Below are positions 1 to 31,756 of a stretch of DNA of 64,000 bases, in pieces. Location of the stretch: assembly GCF_000524195.1 (NCBI RefSeq), contig NW_020170382.1, positions 2,238,497-2,302,496 on the forward strand, read 5' to 3'. The stretch comes from Echinococcus granulosus. Its lineage: Eukaryota; Platyhelminthes; Cestoda; Cyclophyllidea; Taeniidae. Each line of letters opens with the position of its first letter. Positions within the stretch are counted from its first letter, which is position 1. Made by a program: the position numbers and the translations under genes. The notes under the pieces are model-generated. The model searched no databases. It was given only the letters and a program-made list of their open reading frames with translations, and had not been told where the DNA came from.

Positions 1-3000
1 CAAATTTGTGCAGCAACGTATTGCCAGACCTACACTGTTGAAATTGCCGTGATAAGGAGCCCGTATGAAGCTCTACACGAAATACCACATCAGGAAGGCG
101 GTTCATCTCGGCGTGTGCTTCAAACAGGCGTGCACGAACACGGGCACAAGTGCATCCACCAAAAGCACGTGCGATGCGCCAATACATCAGCCTCGCGACT
201 TCGTGCAGGCATTTGAACATAACCTGGGCCTATTTATGAGTTGCATCGCCCACTTACCATGGGGTGTGTGTACAGGTGTGAATTTCGTCTGGTGCCATTA
301 CAGCTCCCTTCCACTGTGCATGAGCCGTGACGCAACCTTCCGATGGCTGACACACACACACGTATTATTGATTCTCCATTCACCCAGTCACTTCGGTGTC
401 GCTTCGCACAAGGCAACACTAGCGCTACGCCTTTGCCATTGGTAAGCATAGTAGGGGGCGTCTTAATAAATTCGGGGAAGGGACAAGTAATTTGAGCCTT
501 TTTATAGCTTTACGTGCCCAGATTTGCCTGTCCAATGCAGAGGCTAATTGTCCATTGGTCACAGGTGCCAGTGCCTGCAATCGAGGTCTGCGACTCGCCT
601 ATGTTGGAGCTGATTCACGCGGGTGAAGTTTGTTTAGAATAGTTATGCAATTATGAGCAAAATTTCGCCTCTTTTTGAGTATTCTTTATTGAACTCCTTC
701 ATTGAATCATAAACTAAACTTTAGATATTTTCATTCACTGTTCTGTGAGTAATTTCAGATGTTTGCAGAAGAGGAGATGAATAACATATTGACTGCAATT
801 AATGGTGCCCAATAAGTAATCAGGCAGATTCTGTAACGACAGAAGCAGCCTTCCTAATGTTTCCTCAAAGTCGTCCCTTATGATTAAATGATTTGTTACA
901 AATTGAAATATCCTATATATGCTTGGGTTCCTAGTGTTGATCGCCATATTTCAGATTGGAAAGTGAGATTAACCTGGAGCTAGATGGGTAAATGATAAGC
1001 AGATTATTGGTACCCAGCTAAACTGTGTAATATATCAGGCAAAAGTCCCACGGAGATAGAATATTTACCCAGATCTCGTCAAGAGCACTTTATTACAATC
1101 ACATTAACCATGAAAATACGATTTAATTATGGCGTTGACATGAGCTCCGGTTTGAGCTAGCCATATGTCATTTAGCGGCGCGATCCAAGTTTTTTCGATT
1201 AGCTGATACGCGCGTGAGAAATTTGGATCGAGTCTTACTAGTAAGCGCAAGCATTAACATAGGTTACACCACCTACCCTGGTCCTTTGTATTCGAACCAG
1301 TTTTTATTTGCATTGCTTGACATACAAATTGCCTAGCCGATTCTAAACCGACTGGAATCCGTTTTTTGTGCAATTAGATAAATTTGTAAATATGTTGATG
1401 CAGTTGATTATCTTATGGAGCCGCACCGAAGCACTTTACGGAAGTAAACAATATTAGACGAATGACACTTCCTCCGTTTCACCGAGTTCATCTTAGCTTC
1501 AAACAACCTGAGTGCAATTAATCTCTCGATCTTCTGATCCTTCTGTATTTTTGAAGTAGAAATACCTAACGATGCTTTTAGAGCCACTAACAGCACTCTG
1601 CTGCAGCGCTTGGTAGCCCCGTTCGAAAATACACTTTTTGGGGAATGTGCTAGAGGTCTTGCGGCCTATTAACATAACTGACACGGGCGGAGGAGCGTAA
1701 GACTACGAAGATAGAAACCGAAACTGAGAGACTTAGCAGACTGCGTAGTTAGATGTCTGATTAAAACAGGTATGAGTCTGGAATAATATGGTGTGCGTTT
1801 TACTCTGTCCGGAAACATTTCTCGAATGTAGGATTGCGTGCTTTACCTCATCCTATTAAACTGATAATCAATTTGTATTGGAGCACTTTTATGCTAATAA
1901 TGGCATTACAGCGGAGCGTCTAGAAAGAAGGACCAAAAAGTTTGGGTCTCTTCTCTCAAGACCCGCTAACCTTCCCAGGCAAAAACGGTGGGCAATTTTC
2001 CTGTACAAACATTGTAATTACGAGTAAGGCTCGAAGATCATGTGTTAGAATGACATTTACTTAACTTTCGTGTTTAGCTACTCATACACCTTAGCCACTA
2101 CAGTCCCGATTTCCACCTCATCAGTCTGGTGCTCCATTCATCAAATTTTTTGTCAACAGCCCGCCAACCCTCGTGCGCACTTGCAACAAACCTTTATCCA
2201 TAATCATAATTAGCCAAACGTTCTCAGTGAGGACAGGAGGACTACAATGCATTGCATTATTTGCTAATATTAAGCCAAAAATTATCCACAAATTTGGCCT
2301 TTTGATAATAACACCTATCTGAGTTGATTACTACATCAAGTGCGCAAAACGCCGAGCATTGCTTTGAATTCAGGGTTAATTCTAGCTCGCCTAATGTGGG
2401 ACATGGTGGATGCAATTTCACCAAAGTCCACCGCTTTAAATGAATTCGGAGATTTTAATATTTCGTTGCTGGTTTGTTTTATTCAATACCCTATTCAGCT
2501 CGACTATGACTTTTACGCTGAGGTACACAACTTGGGCTCATTACAAAAAGTGCTTTAAGCAGATCCGAAGTCGTATGTGAAATCGACATTTGCCTTATTT
2601 ATAGAGAGGCCTGCTTCCGTTAGGCCTTTACTTTGGTAAAAAATTGGCCCGGATCCTAATGTAAACGTCCCTCACTCTGGTGCGCCGTAGTATGGACGCA
2701 TGTACGCCTGTATCTTATACCGCGTACCGAGATGGTCTGAATGCCACACAGCGATCATTATTCCAGTAAGATAGTGTAGTTGTATCCAAAAATCGTAAGA
2801 TCTTATGGCACGACTCACTCCTAATTTAAGGGTTCTCAACCAGAACTGCATATCATACCCCTTTGCCCGACCTAGTAAGATACGGAGATGCTGCCGGTAA
2901 CACTCGAAGCCAGGCAGCTAAACACTTTTAGACTGAATGGAACCCTACTTTGCTAACGTCATTTTTTTCTTGTTGATTTTCAATTTAGTATCGAAGCCTC

Positions 3001-3419
3001 ACTACTGCAGCAATAGACTACGTGTGACTACTAATTAAAACCTCACAATATGATGCCCTCCGCCAATGGTCCTCTTTTCGTAATCTGCAGAACAGGGGTT
3101 GCGCAGTCACGACCTTTACTTTCTCCTGGCCCCGGAACAGGTGTCATCGTGAGATGGCTTATCCGGTCAATCATTTCAACAGACCGTATTTAAGTTGTAA
3201 TTTTGATCCTTTGAGTGGTTCATTCTACCAATAACATCTATTAGGCTGCAGCTCAGTTCCATTCAGGATCCATGCAAACCAGACAATGCAACGAAACAAT
3301 CCCACCGAAGCCATTACTCGGTGGAGTGGCCCATTCCCTTCGTAAGTTTTACCAAAACTACTTCCAAAGTAACAGGGCATCCTCGAAATAGGTAGCTTAC
3401 TTGTAAAAGGATTTTCGGA
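1..3419. other. Intergenic, no gene recognised
   Basis: I see no exon with a recognisable protein signature, no tRNA-like or rRNA-like sequence and no clear repeat. The first 450 bases are richer in G, C and CpG than what follows and carry a short CA run. The open frames there are short, overlap on both strands and have no domain signature. From about 450 to 3200 the DNA is AT-rich and frequently interrupted by stops on both strands. Confidence 0.55.
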
Positions 3420-4600
3420 TGCACCCATATCAAGGTGTCCCAATTGCTGCCGATGATCCGCTTAGGGAATCAAACAGGATTAAGCAGCCGCAAGAAGGTC
3501 AACTGAAAGTGCGGTTGACGGTACAGCCACACAGACGAAGTTGCCGACAGAGGACACGAGCACAAGCGCCGACTAAGTGCAAGCCATTCACGACCTTTGG
3601 GAGGTTTCAACGATGGAGTTACCACTCACGGACTACGACAGTTCGGCTCGCACTAGATTTGATCTGATGAGCACCCAAGGCGACGCGAAAGTGGACAACA
3701 GCAGAGTTTAACCCGGGCAGCGAGGGACCCCGACCACTCGTGAGCGCGCAACCGACACCCATGAAGTCCAACGCCCAACACCACTTTAAGGTACCTTTGC
3801 GACTAGCACCAGCCCCGGCCAAGTCACGCACTCAGCCCAAGTGCAGGCAGCCTCAATTCCCGCTGTATTGAGAAGGGAAGTGCCGGCGCCGCAAGCGGTC
3901 CGGCCGGGTTGGAAATCTCGGTAGACAATAACCGCATCACTGAACCCACCACCGACGGACACCAGAACAGCTGAAGTCAAAAACTGGACGCCAACGTACG
4001 GCCTTCCAATAACCTCTTGGGCTAGAACCCAGGCATCAAATCAATCGAGAGGAGCATCCTAACTGCAACCCCAGGAACGGACCACGGCTCCAGAACCGAG
4101 CAGGCCAGGCGTGAATGCACGGCGCCCAAGAGACACCGGGCCCGACCAGAGGCGCCAAACAATGCAAATTGATAGAGCGCAACACCGCCGTGTCCGAGCA
4201 TGCCAATGTCGCAAACCACAGAGCAGGTTAAAGGGCGCTTTAACCCACAGCGAATGGGCAACCAAGATGCCCCTCCGGGGAACCAAACAGCAAGAAGGCA
4301 CTGCGACGTACGGTACTTTACTCAGGCAATAGACACTAAACACACCAAAGACAAAACCATGGGCACCCCAAACGCACGTGCCAGCAAGCGTCACCTCGGA
4401 ACGCAGCACACACCATCAGTGATACTTCCGAAGCCAGAAGCACATCCAACAGGTCCGTGCCGACCCGGACAGACGGAAGATTTCACATCCACTTACGACA
4501 GCAATGACTACGATAACCTAGCACTTAACTCATTAGACCAAAGACTCCCTCTCAGACAAACCTCAGGAAAATGCAATTTATTTCGCGGTAGTTGACCCTT
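3420..4600. other. T-poor, C/A-rich compositional block of unknown nature
   Basis: This stretch of about 1.2 kb is visibly richer in C, G and CpG and poorer in T (plus strand) than its flanks. Several plus-strand frames stay open for 60-130 codons with Pro, Ala, Thr, Gln and Arg-rich translations, for example 4200-4595, but no domain is recognisable and the frames are broken. It ends where the 3' end of the minus-strand CNBP gene begins. It could be a decayed mobile-element or gene fragment, or GC-rich intergenic DNA. I cannot choose between these from sequence alone. Confidence 0.4.
4577..4582 (-). promoter_or_regulatory. Probable polyadenylation signal of the CNBP-like gene
   Basis: The minus strand reads AATAAA about 44 bases beyond the CNBP stop codon, a normal position for a polyadenylation signal with a very short 3' UTR. 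Confidence 0.5.
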
Positions 4601-4625
4601 CAACAACACTCATTATGCAAAAACA

Positions 4626-5335
4626 TCATGCGTTACACTGGCTGGCAATGTGTCCGTATCCTTTGCACTTGTAACAAATAGGACCTTCACCACCTTGTGT
4701 ACACTCACGAGAAAAGTGACCAAAGCCACGGCATCGGTAGCACTGCACTTTATCTTTTCCGCCACCACCTTGCGGGCAATCCCGCGAGATGTGGCCCTCC
4801 TCACCACAATTGTAGCAGCTACGACCGCCACCACCACCACCGCCGCTACCATTGTTCTGATTTCTCAGGACATTACAATGGCGTGCGATGTGGCCAGACT
4901 CTCCGCAATTGAAGCATCCATCTGCAGCAACAAAAACACCTCAATCAACAAAAATGTCCTGTTTGACAAGATCGTGCTCACAACCCTCGTAGTCTCCTTC
5001 GCCTGAAGGGCAATGGGCGCGTAACTTGCCAAATTCTGAACACAAAACTGTCTAACCACAACGACCCGCCGCCGGCAAGCCAGTCAGGAAGGATCGCAAA
5101 AGTTTGCGCGACAACTTGCTGCGCATCTGGACTGTATAACAGTTCCAATCTTACCCTGGTAGCCGCCTCCACCGCCACCACCATAGCCTCCATAACCGCC
5201 GCCGCCATAGCCACCGCTATAACCACTACGCCGACCGCCTCCACGACCGCGGCCACCAGAACCACCCTGAGGGCAATCACGAGCAAAATGACCAGGTTCC
5301 CCACAAGCGTAACAAGTCGAATCACGGTCGCCCAT
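4626..5335 (-). CDS. CNBP: CNBP-like CCHC zinc-knuckle nucleic-acid-binding protein
   Basis: Three exons on the minus strand: 5335-5155, 5047-4982 and 4921-4626 (stop included), total 543 nt, 180 aa. Human CNBP is 177 aa. All introns are GT-AG and both splice phases fit. Knuckle 1 is at residues 8-21 ([14 protein letters not shown]). A Gly/Arg-rich RGG-like stretch follows at about 24-59, then a second, degenerate knuckle (63-73, missing two ligands). Intact CX2CX4HX4C knuckles sit at 85-98, 118-131, 143-156 and 165-178, and a second poly-Gly linker at 107-115. This order, with the RGG box between knuckles 1 and 2, is the CNBP/ZNF9 layout. The family binds single-stranded G-rich DNA and RNA and acts in translation and transcription. 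The start is the ATG that places knuckle 1 close to the N-terminus. An upstream out-of-frame ATG (5394) overlaps it. The position of the first intron acceptor (after 5048) is the least certain part. Confidence 0.88.
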
Positions 5336-5849
5336 CGCAATAACACGACAGTCGAAAACCAAGATGTCCCAGCAAGCGCAGGAAATGGTGCCATTGGGTA
5401 ACTAAAACAAGATAAATGAAATAATATTATCTAGAGTTAACTAAAAGAAAAAAAATTGAAGCAAAAAATTTAAACAATTAAAGCAGTTTGCTAGGCGAAA
5501 GCAATCTCTGTTTTACAAAACCTACGTTATAAAAAGCACCAAAATCAGACCGCTTTAATTGTTGCTTGAGTAAAGCTGTACAGAATTTGCGTTTAGTGTT
5601 TAAAAATTGTGACATTTGTCCTGACTCAAGATAAAATCAGGGTTTTTCATCGTGGATTTACTAGCCACTTCTAAGCAATAGCATACAGGCCTAATGATTT
5701 TGCAAAAGAACTAGTGTTTGTCTACACTTAAAAACTGTGCAAATTATCGCAGCATTGCAAGACTAAGGTTTATTTATGGTAAGCCTGAATACATAAATCT
5801 CTTTATTTCAAATATCAATTTTGCCACGTAGTTGTCGTCTTTAAATTTT

Positions 5850-5942
5850 AAGGGTGCCCTAGAATGCTTGTAATACGATAGTGGTTTATCCCTCGGCAAT
5901 GGTGAGGGATAAACCACTATTGTACTTTGAATCAGCACCCTT
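5850..5942. repeat. Long hairpin with perfect 17-bp arms
   Basis: Arms 5878-5894 (ATAGTGGTTTATCCCTC) and 5904-5920 are exact reverse complements separated by a 9-nt loop. Pairing continues imperfectly outward and closes again between 5850-5857 and 5935-5942 (AAGGGTGC and its complement). The right half runs into the start of a dispersed-repeat copy. It may be a foldback element or a transcribed small-RNA precursor. No known miRNA seed is recognised. Confidence 0.75.
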
Positions 5943-6075
5943 GTACCTCGCTGGGTGGGCTGGCCTTTTGGGCCATGCCAATAGCCCAGACAACTTCTCT
6001 GCGCTGAATATGTATTCTGCCCGAGTATTTTATCTTCTTTCGTCTTCAGGGAGTCCCGGGAAGCTACATACTAAT
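5922..6075 (+). repeat. Dispersed repeat, copy A
   Basis: It shares ordered motifs with the copies at 31.8, 53.8 and 54.6 kb: a TTGTACCTCGCTGGGTGGGC-type segment, then GTATTTTATCTTCTTTCGTC followed by CAGGGAGTC. The copies are diverged and carry no open reading frame in common, as expected of an old non-coding interspersed element. Confidence 0.6.
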
Positions 6076-6339
6076 TAATCTTTTTTATAGTAGTGTGAAT
6101 TATTGCAATTTCAAAAACTTCATTCACTTTTCTTATCACGCTGAAGATGATGCAGTAGAGCTTTTTCCTTGTCAGGTGATATCAATAAATCACATAAAAA
6201 TAATGCGCCTAAAAAGTTTTTTCTAAATATTAAGACGCTTCCAAAAGCAGATGTGCCAGACACATCCTGCTGTTGCTTTTATTATCAATTCTTTGTTTCG
6301 GTGGTTGTCTAGTTCTCTCATTTGGTGGAGAGCCACCTT

Positions 6340-6500
6340 TAATGTGGTCGTTGTAGCTGCCCGATGGCTGGTCCCTGGTCATACCAGTGGCTTAGATACC
6401 TTTTGTACGCATAATGTATGTATTTTCCTGAGGTACTATGTTCCTTTTCGTCTTCGGGAAGGTATCGGGACGCTGCATTGACCTCAGTGGAAAGGGAACC
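6340..6500 (+). repeat. Dispersed repeat, copy B (diverged)
   Basis: It contains the later motifs of the same family (TTCGTCTTCGGGAAGGTATC, then GGGACGCTGCATTG) in the same order as copy A, about 400 bases away. The early part of the repeat is strongly diverged. Confidence 0.45.
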
Positions 6501-7740
6501 CGATCCTAAAGAACACCTATCCTGATTTTCACTGCTGGGTGATAAACCTTAGCTGGAAGGTAGAAGTGCATGCTCGGCGGAGGGGAGAACGGTAATAACC
6601 CCGAACAGAAGGGCTGAAATTGTCGTCTAACTTCGGCATCTATCCAATTTTTGGGTGCTGCAGAGAAGCCATTAACAACTGAACCGACACTAATCGTACA
6701 CCATATGAAAGCTTTGCTACAGACTTTTCTACCGTAACCGCACAGCTGTATATGGCCCGGATGGATATAACCAACCAGCTCCGAGGTGGAACAACGTGGC
6801 AAAGAGGAACGGTTGCAAACCCATATAACCGCGACGTTTGCTTTCCTGTTTTTGTGGAACTCAAATTTACCACTTACCGCATTTTAAACAAAGCTGATGG
6901 CACCTTGTTCTAACTAGACCCAGTCACTTAATGAACTCGATTTAAGAGGTTGGCTTTAAGCCAGGTAAAATGGTTTTTACAACTCAGTAAGAGGTGAGCA
7001 TTTTTCGACCATGTAAAATGTACTTCCTGGACAGACTTCTCGAAAAAGCTAAATTGCATTTAGGAGGTCGGGCCACTAACTGAAGCCTATGGGAATGCCT
7101 GTGACTTAAGAAAAAAAACTAGACATCTGCATTTATGCAGATGTTTGTCAGTCACTTTTTTGCAGAACTAATTATATTTACTTTCGTAAACGACAGGGAT
7201 TGCAGTGGCTTCATTACGGACGTACTGAAAGACTTGGTAGCCATAGACATGACCGGAGGGCTGCACTTTTGATAAAAACATAAACTTTTGTGTTTAAGAG
7301 CCCATGTAGGCAATCATGCACTTATGTAAATCGCAAAGTATTACACCGCTACCTACTCTTTGATTTGCCAATACGAACTAAAAGATAGGAATATTTTCGT
7401 TTAGAATCTTAACCACCATCGAAATCAAATGGCTTTTCACACGTGTAACTAAAAGAAAGCAAATAAATGAAAGGGATGGGGCCGCTGGTCTGGTCCATGA
7501 CATGCATTTTTATCGAGGCTAATTTCTTAATATGAAGGCATCAAAATTACTTTACATTGACAAAAAAACTTGCAATTAAATATTAAAATTGTAAAATTGG
7601 TATAATTAGGGCAATTTTAACTACCTTATCTAAAGCTACTTTTATAAAAAACGCAGAAACATAGTTGTTACTTTACATTGTTTCAAGGTTACAGGCATAC
7701 AGACAATTGGTCGGAATATCGCGAACTTTTGATATAGTTG

Positions 7741-7769
7741 GCATTTAAATCCACCTTCCGCAGAAAACC
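7741..7769 (+). promoter_or_regulatory. Possible spliced-leader acceptor in front of the ERK start codon
   Basis: A pyrimidine-rich CCACCTTCCGCAG ends at 7763, six bases before the ATG at 7770. This looks like a 3' splice site with no partner donor visible nearby. Flatworms are known to add a spliced leader to some mRNAs, so this may be a trans-splice acceptor. A cis-spliced 5' UTR intron is equally possible. Confidence 0.35.
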
Positions 7770-27015
<19,246 letters not shown>

Positions 27016-27163
27016 CCAATCCAAGGTGAGAAGACCTGCTGTAACCTGAATCTCCTTGAGATACGATCTGACTCCGCTCCCTCACCCAACTTCTTTTGAT
27101 TTCACTCTCCTCACTGCCACATCCACCTCAACACAGCCAGTCGGTCGGCTGTAAGGACAGACG

Positions 27164-27169
27164 AATAAA
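27164..27169 (+). promoter_or_regulatory. Probable polyadenylation signal of the ERK gene
   Basis: AATAAA lies about 150 bases after the stop codon at 27013-27015, the first such hexamer downstream. Confidence 0.5.
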
Positions 27170-30100
27170 CCAACAGCTACTCAGCTACTGACTCTACCCC
27201 AAAGCCCATGAATTTTTTGCCTATTTTAACTAATTTCCTTATGTAAATTCTTTGGATTTTTTCTAGTGGACAGAGAACCGTTTTCTTTGTCTTATCAGGA
27301 GGAGATTGAGATACAGGGGTTGGTAGTCTGTTTCACATTAAGAAGACTTTCGTTTAGCTTACGTCTTCATGAACGTGCTGAAGTAGACTAAACATTAATT
27401 GATGGTTTCTCAAGCAGATTAGCATCGTTAAAAACCTGTACTGCTGTTTCAAGGCTGACAAACAGATTGGTTTTGCAAGGGGCCTGCACTTTGAATTTCA
27501 TTCGTTCAGCCAAATGCCGTAATATAATGTGTTTTCTGGGAGATTTGTGCTTTCGTCGCAAGAGTTTTGCTGGTGCAAAGGTTAAGGAAAATTGTTTCTG
27601 GTTCCTAACGTAGTGTATGAGGCTTTGGTTAGCCACAACTTCTCTCACTTCACGGCCTACAGTGACCTAAAACGCTTTCAAAGTTTCGACTACTTTGGCC
27701 TAAGGTTAGGTATGGAAAGGTCGTGAAGTTTGGTTGTGGGCTAGTTGTCCAACGTAAACTGGCATTAGAGGTCAATGAGTGAACGAGTCTTAGAGTCTAC
27801 TACGCCCTTAAGTCCGAAGCCTGCCTTCGTTTTTGCTGCAGTCATTTAAGTCTCTTCCGATGCCGTGAGGCTCGATCGTGTAGACTAATTTGGAGTTGTA
27901 CTGCGTAATGTACTATGCTTTTGACCTACCTGACACTAATCAATCCGACTGCTTTGCAGCTGGTTCTACGGATTGTTATGCGTCTCCTCCATTGACCTCA
28001 GCCAAATTAGTTGAAAAACACTGAACCATGGGAAATCGGGGTATATAATGACCAACTATTAATTATTGATGGAAACTGATGTTTTTAATTGGGCAATTTT
28101 AGCAAGCTAAAGACTCCATTCAAATCATCATCATCTGATTTTTAAAATATAAGAGTTGTGCCTGGAGGTCCCCCTCTTTGACCTTGCCTAGCTCAATTTA
28201 TCATCTTGCCCTCAACTTGTGACAAGATTAAACTCCATCGGTACACGATTGATGCATTTTATTCCACTAGGTGATACAAAACTTGATAGTACCTGCTATA
28301 TAGAGAGCAATTAACTTATTTCATTTTGGGTGAAAATAGTTTTCTTGCCACATTTCCCTTTTACGAAAAATTTCTTCTAAAAATAACAAAAGCATAGTAC
28401 TTTAAACAGGTGAAACATTGAGCAATTCTAAAAAGTCGGGGGTATTTCACAATGTGCGGGTAATTTCAGGTTTACTGCCAAGTGGGGAGGATTATGACTA
28501 AATGTTTGTTGTCATAAGAACTAAATCACGGCTTACCAAACAGTCACTTAGGCAATATGACTCATATTGAGACCTGAAGGGTAGAAACGCTCATTACGGT
28601 CCGTCCGCTTACCTGCGAGGTTTCTTTGTGGGATAATTAACTTAAACATTTTCACGGGCTGTGATCAATTCCACTGCCTCAAATCAAAGTTTTAGTTTTA
28701 GCAGGTGAACTTAAGGAAAGTTCTTCCTATAAATGGAGTATTGCCGATACGTACGATTCATTCCCGGGGTTAAGCTCCAACTTCTCACATGCAATCAGCA
28801 ATCTCGGGTATCCCCGATCACCACTTAAAGAGTCCGTATTTACCCCCAAAAGCAGAATATTAACGGAGAGGTTTCCTAGCCAGACCTAACGGCATGATCT
28901 GCAAATATTAAAAGATGGGATTCTTATGCAGGCTCTGGCGATCTACTAGGGAAGAACTGTTGCCCAACACGAGTATAATAGACATTATTTTCGCGTACAT
29001 GCAACCAATTCTGTGATGCGAAATTGCCTTCGAAACAGCGAAATCTTGTTGGAGCGTCCTAATTCTAGGAGGTGTACTCCGAAGGCACTAATGCTTATGA
29101 AAAATTTCAACATTTATCTCAAAATGAAAGTCAAGTCAGCTTGTTAAATAAATGGTTTGCAAGATCGAGGGGCAGCATTTGTCATACATTACCCGAATAT
29201 TCGCAAGGTTGTACAGCATAACCAGAGGTCGAGGGCATTGTTTGCAGCTAATAATAACTTCGACTTATCGTATGAGTGCGACTTCAGGATAGTTTGGCAT
29301 CTCTGTGCAACCTCAACACCGCAAACGAGCGCAGCTTAAAGGTGGATTGGCACTACTTTTTCCTAGCGTGTGCTTAAGTCTGTATGAGTGCTCCCTATGT
29401 GGCCCATTTCATCATCTCACGTCTATTAGGGTACCACCCACTAAATTCAGTGAATTATGATTTCTACAAATAAATTGTCCATTTACTGCTAATGCGTAAA
29501 CTTTAAGAAGAGGTTAACTACTCCTTGAAATAAAAGAGCTGTCGAGGTGGTCATTTCATCAAGGAATCGGTGAGAGAGTCGAAATTAACTTCGCCCGATC
29601 ACATGTGTGAACGTAGTCCAATCCCATTATGAAAATTTGTCGGTTAGATTCGCTGTTTTTAATTAAATCACTAACCTACATAACCGAAGAATGGGAAAAA
29701 TACGGACATAAACGAAGGTAGTGTGAGAAGAGGATTCACTCATAAAATAGCATTGCCTTTTAATAATACATTCTATGGAGTTGCCGACTTGAGGATACGT
29801 TATAAAGTAAATTAAATTAAAGTAAAGTAAATTAAAGATTCACACCAGATGAAGACTAATTCAATCCTGAATTGAAAGTGCCCGTGACTGATCTGCATGT
29901 GATCAAAAAATGCTTATCACTGGGTAGAACTAAGAATGGGTACTGCTTTTGGCATTATTTTAAGCTGTCACAGTAAGAGGGAGCAAGTGCTTTAAATAGT
30001 GCATGGCGCCATCTTTGTAAAGACACTTAAAGTAATTTAGAGTTAGTTTGAGAAAACCTCCATTACAAATTCGCACTACTGTAGAGAGCACTCAAGAAGA

Positions 30101-30844
30101 AACGGTAAGCACCCAGAAGTCGTAAGTAATCACAGGGAGCGTGTTTGAAACCGGACTAACTTGAAGTCAATAGCTTTGGAATCACCGCAGTTGCATGAAT
30201 TTGGTGTCGATCTACAAGCTATTCACGCAACTCTCTTATTTAGTGCTTATTTTGATGATAAACAATTATGCCTATCTATCTATCTAACAACAACAATTGT
30301 GGTGTTTCGTACTGCATAAATGGGAGCTGCCTTCGCCTTAAACGGTGCGTATTTATGTTTGGATTTATTCAGTGTACTACTAACGTAAACAATCGAAGTC
30401 GCGATAGATCTCCTCCCTAAGCAGCAGTAAACACAGTGGCTCATTTTGGGGTAATTAGCTGTAACCATCTGCCAGGCAACTGTGTACGAAGAAGGCTGCA
30501 GAAATTTCAAAAGGCACTAGCTCCAAATTTATTTAAAGGAATCGTCTTTCAAATGAAGTAAGCAGGGAAAAGGACAGTGGAAAAAATGCGTCTGTAGCTT
30601 CTTCATTTTGAAATCCGATTGTTTTAACTTTTATAAAAGATAATCATTTTCAGGAGCAAAATGTCTCCATCATACGCGTAAATTAATTAAGTGGAGAAAG
30701 CTTCAATCCAGCAAAATGAGTTTAATCTTTAATTATATGCATATTTAATTAGTTAGTCCCATCATTTTTGTACTAATCCATTCGGAAAAACTGATTCATT
30801 TTGACCAATGCTTCCTAAAATCTTGAACAAAGTAATGGCACAAG

Positions 30845-31035
30845 TGAAGCACGCTGAGGCTTCCTCGAGGTAGAGGGAAAATATGATGCTCGGACAGAGC
30901 ACGCATTGTTGACGTACAGCATGAGTTGGGATGCCTGCATGGCCCGGAGACCAGGCCACTTGGCAAGGGTACAATGCTGGAGCCCCTAAGTGATCCGCTA
31001 TTAAAAGCCGGGGTTAAACAAACAATTAACGCATT
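30845..31035 (-). repeat. Dispersed repeat, copy C (inverted)
   Basis: On the minus strand it reads GATCACTTAGGGGCTCC, then CATTGTACCC and GGCCTGGTCTCCGGGCC, the same ordered motifs as copies D, G and H. It is the only copy seen in this orientation. Confidence 0.6.
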
Positions 31036-31756
31036 ACAAAAATTCCAGGAATCCACAGAACGACAATTACTAATGCTTATTCTGAAAAGGTGGTCAAGTC
31101 AATCGCAGTCATTGCTATCGAACGGGCTGCTACCAGTGTGGCAAACTTCGTGTTCTGACTATCCACGTATTTACCATCCTTAATTTCCAACTTAATCTGC
31201 TGGTAAATGCAAAATATTGTGGTCCTTCGTACTTTTTGTTCGCTACAAAACTATCAACGTCCCACCTAAAAATACCTAAAATGCATGGGTTTATCCACAG
31301 GCAGAAAGTAATAAAGGATTCGTTTCCTATATGTTCACGAGGCAATTTTTTACTGCAGTAATACCTTTAGGATTGAAAAGGGCATTATTAACACCTCATA
31401 AGGCCGTGGTTTGAATGCATTTCTGGTAGCAGTAAACAAAAGAAATTGAAATGACTTTCGTAACAGCCCCGCAGAAAGAGTATCCGAGGGCCTAAAGAAA
31501 ACTACAAAATTCAATCTTAAATAGAGCTGGCATAATTCAAGGCTCTCATTTCCTTAAAAATCCGAGTTAATAAAATATGGTCATTTATTGATTCCTAAAA
31601 TTTCATGGGATTATCGCTTTCGTTGCCCGCATTGAAGGGCCAAAGAAAATAAAATGCCTGTAAACAGGAGCATTTTCCGCCCAAGGGTGGTTGCGCAAAA
31701 GCAATCCAGCAAGCCAACACCGATTTATCCACGCTGTCTTAAGTGTATAATGTGTA

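Larger units (their letters stand above)
5336..7769. other. Divergent intergenic region between CNBP and ERK
   Basis: The two genes point away from each other, so both promoters should lie in these 2.4 kb. No TATA box or initiator can be assigned confidently. The interval also holds a long hairpin (5850-5942) and two dispersed-repeat copies (about 5922-6075 and 6340-6500). No further exon is recognised. Confidence 0.5.

Noticed and set aside
4650..5006. 118-codon plus-strand frame opposite CNBP
   Set aside because: Antisense shadow of the zinc-knuckle exons, rich in Thr and Ala because it reads complementary Gly and Cys codons.
4978..5394. 138-codon minus-strand frame rich in Val and Ala
   Set aside because: It is an alternative frame of the CNBP Gly-rich exon, open because GGN repeats avoid stops. 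Retained only as a possible upstream ATG effect.
29790..29840. AAAGTAAATTAAAT-type short repeats
   Set aside because: Ordinary AT-rich simple sequence.
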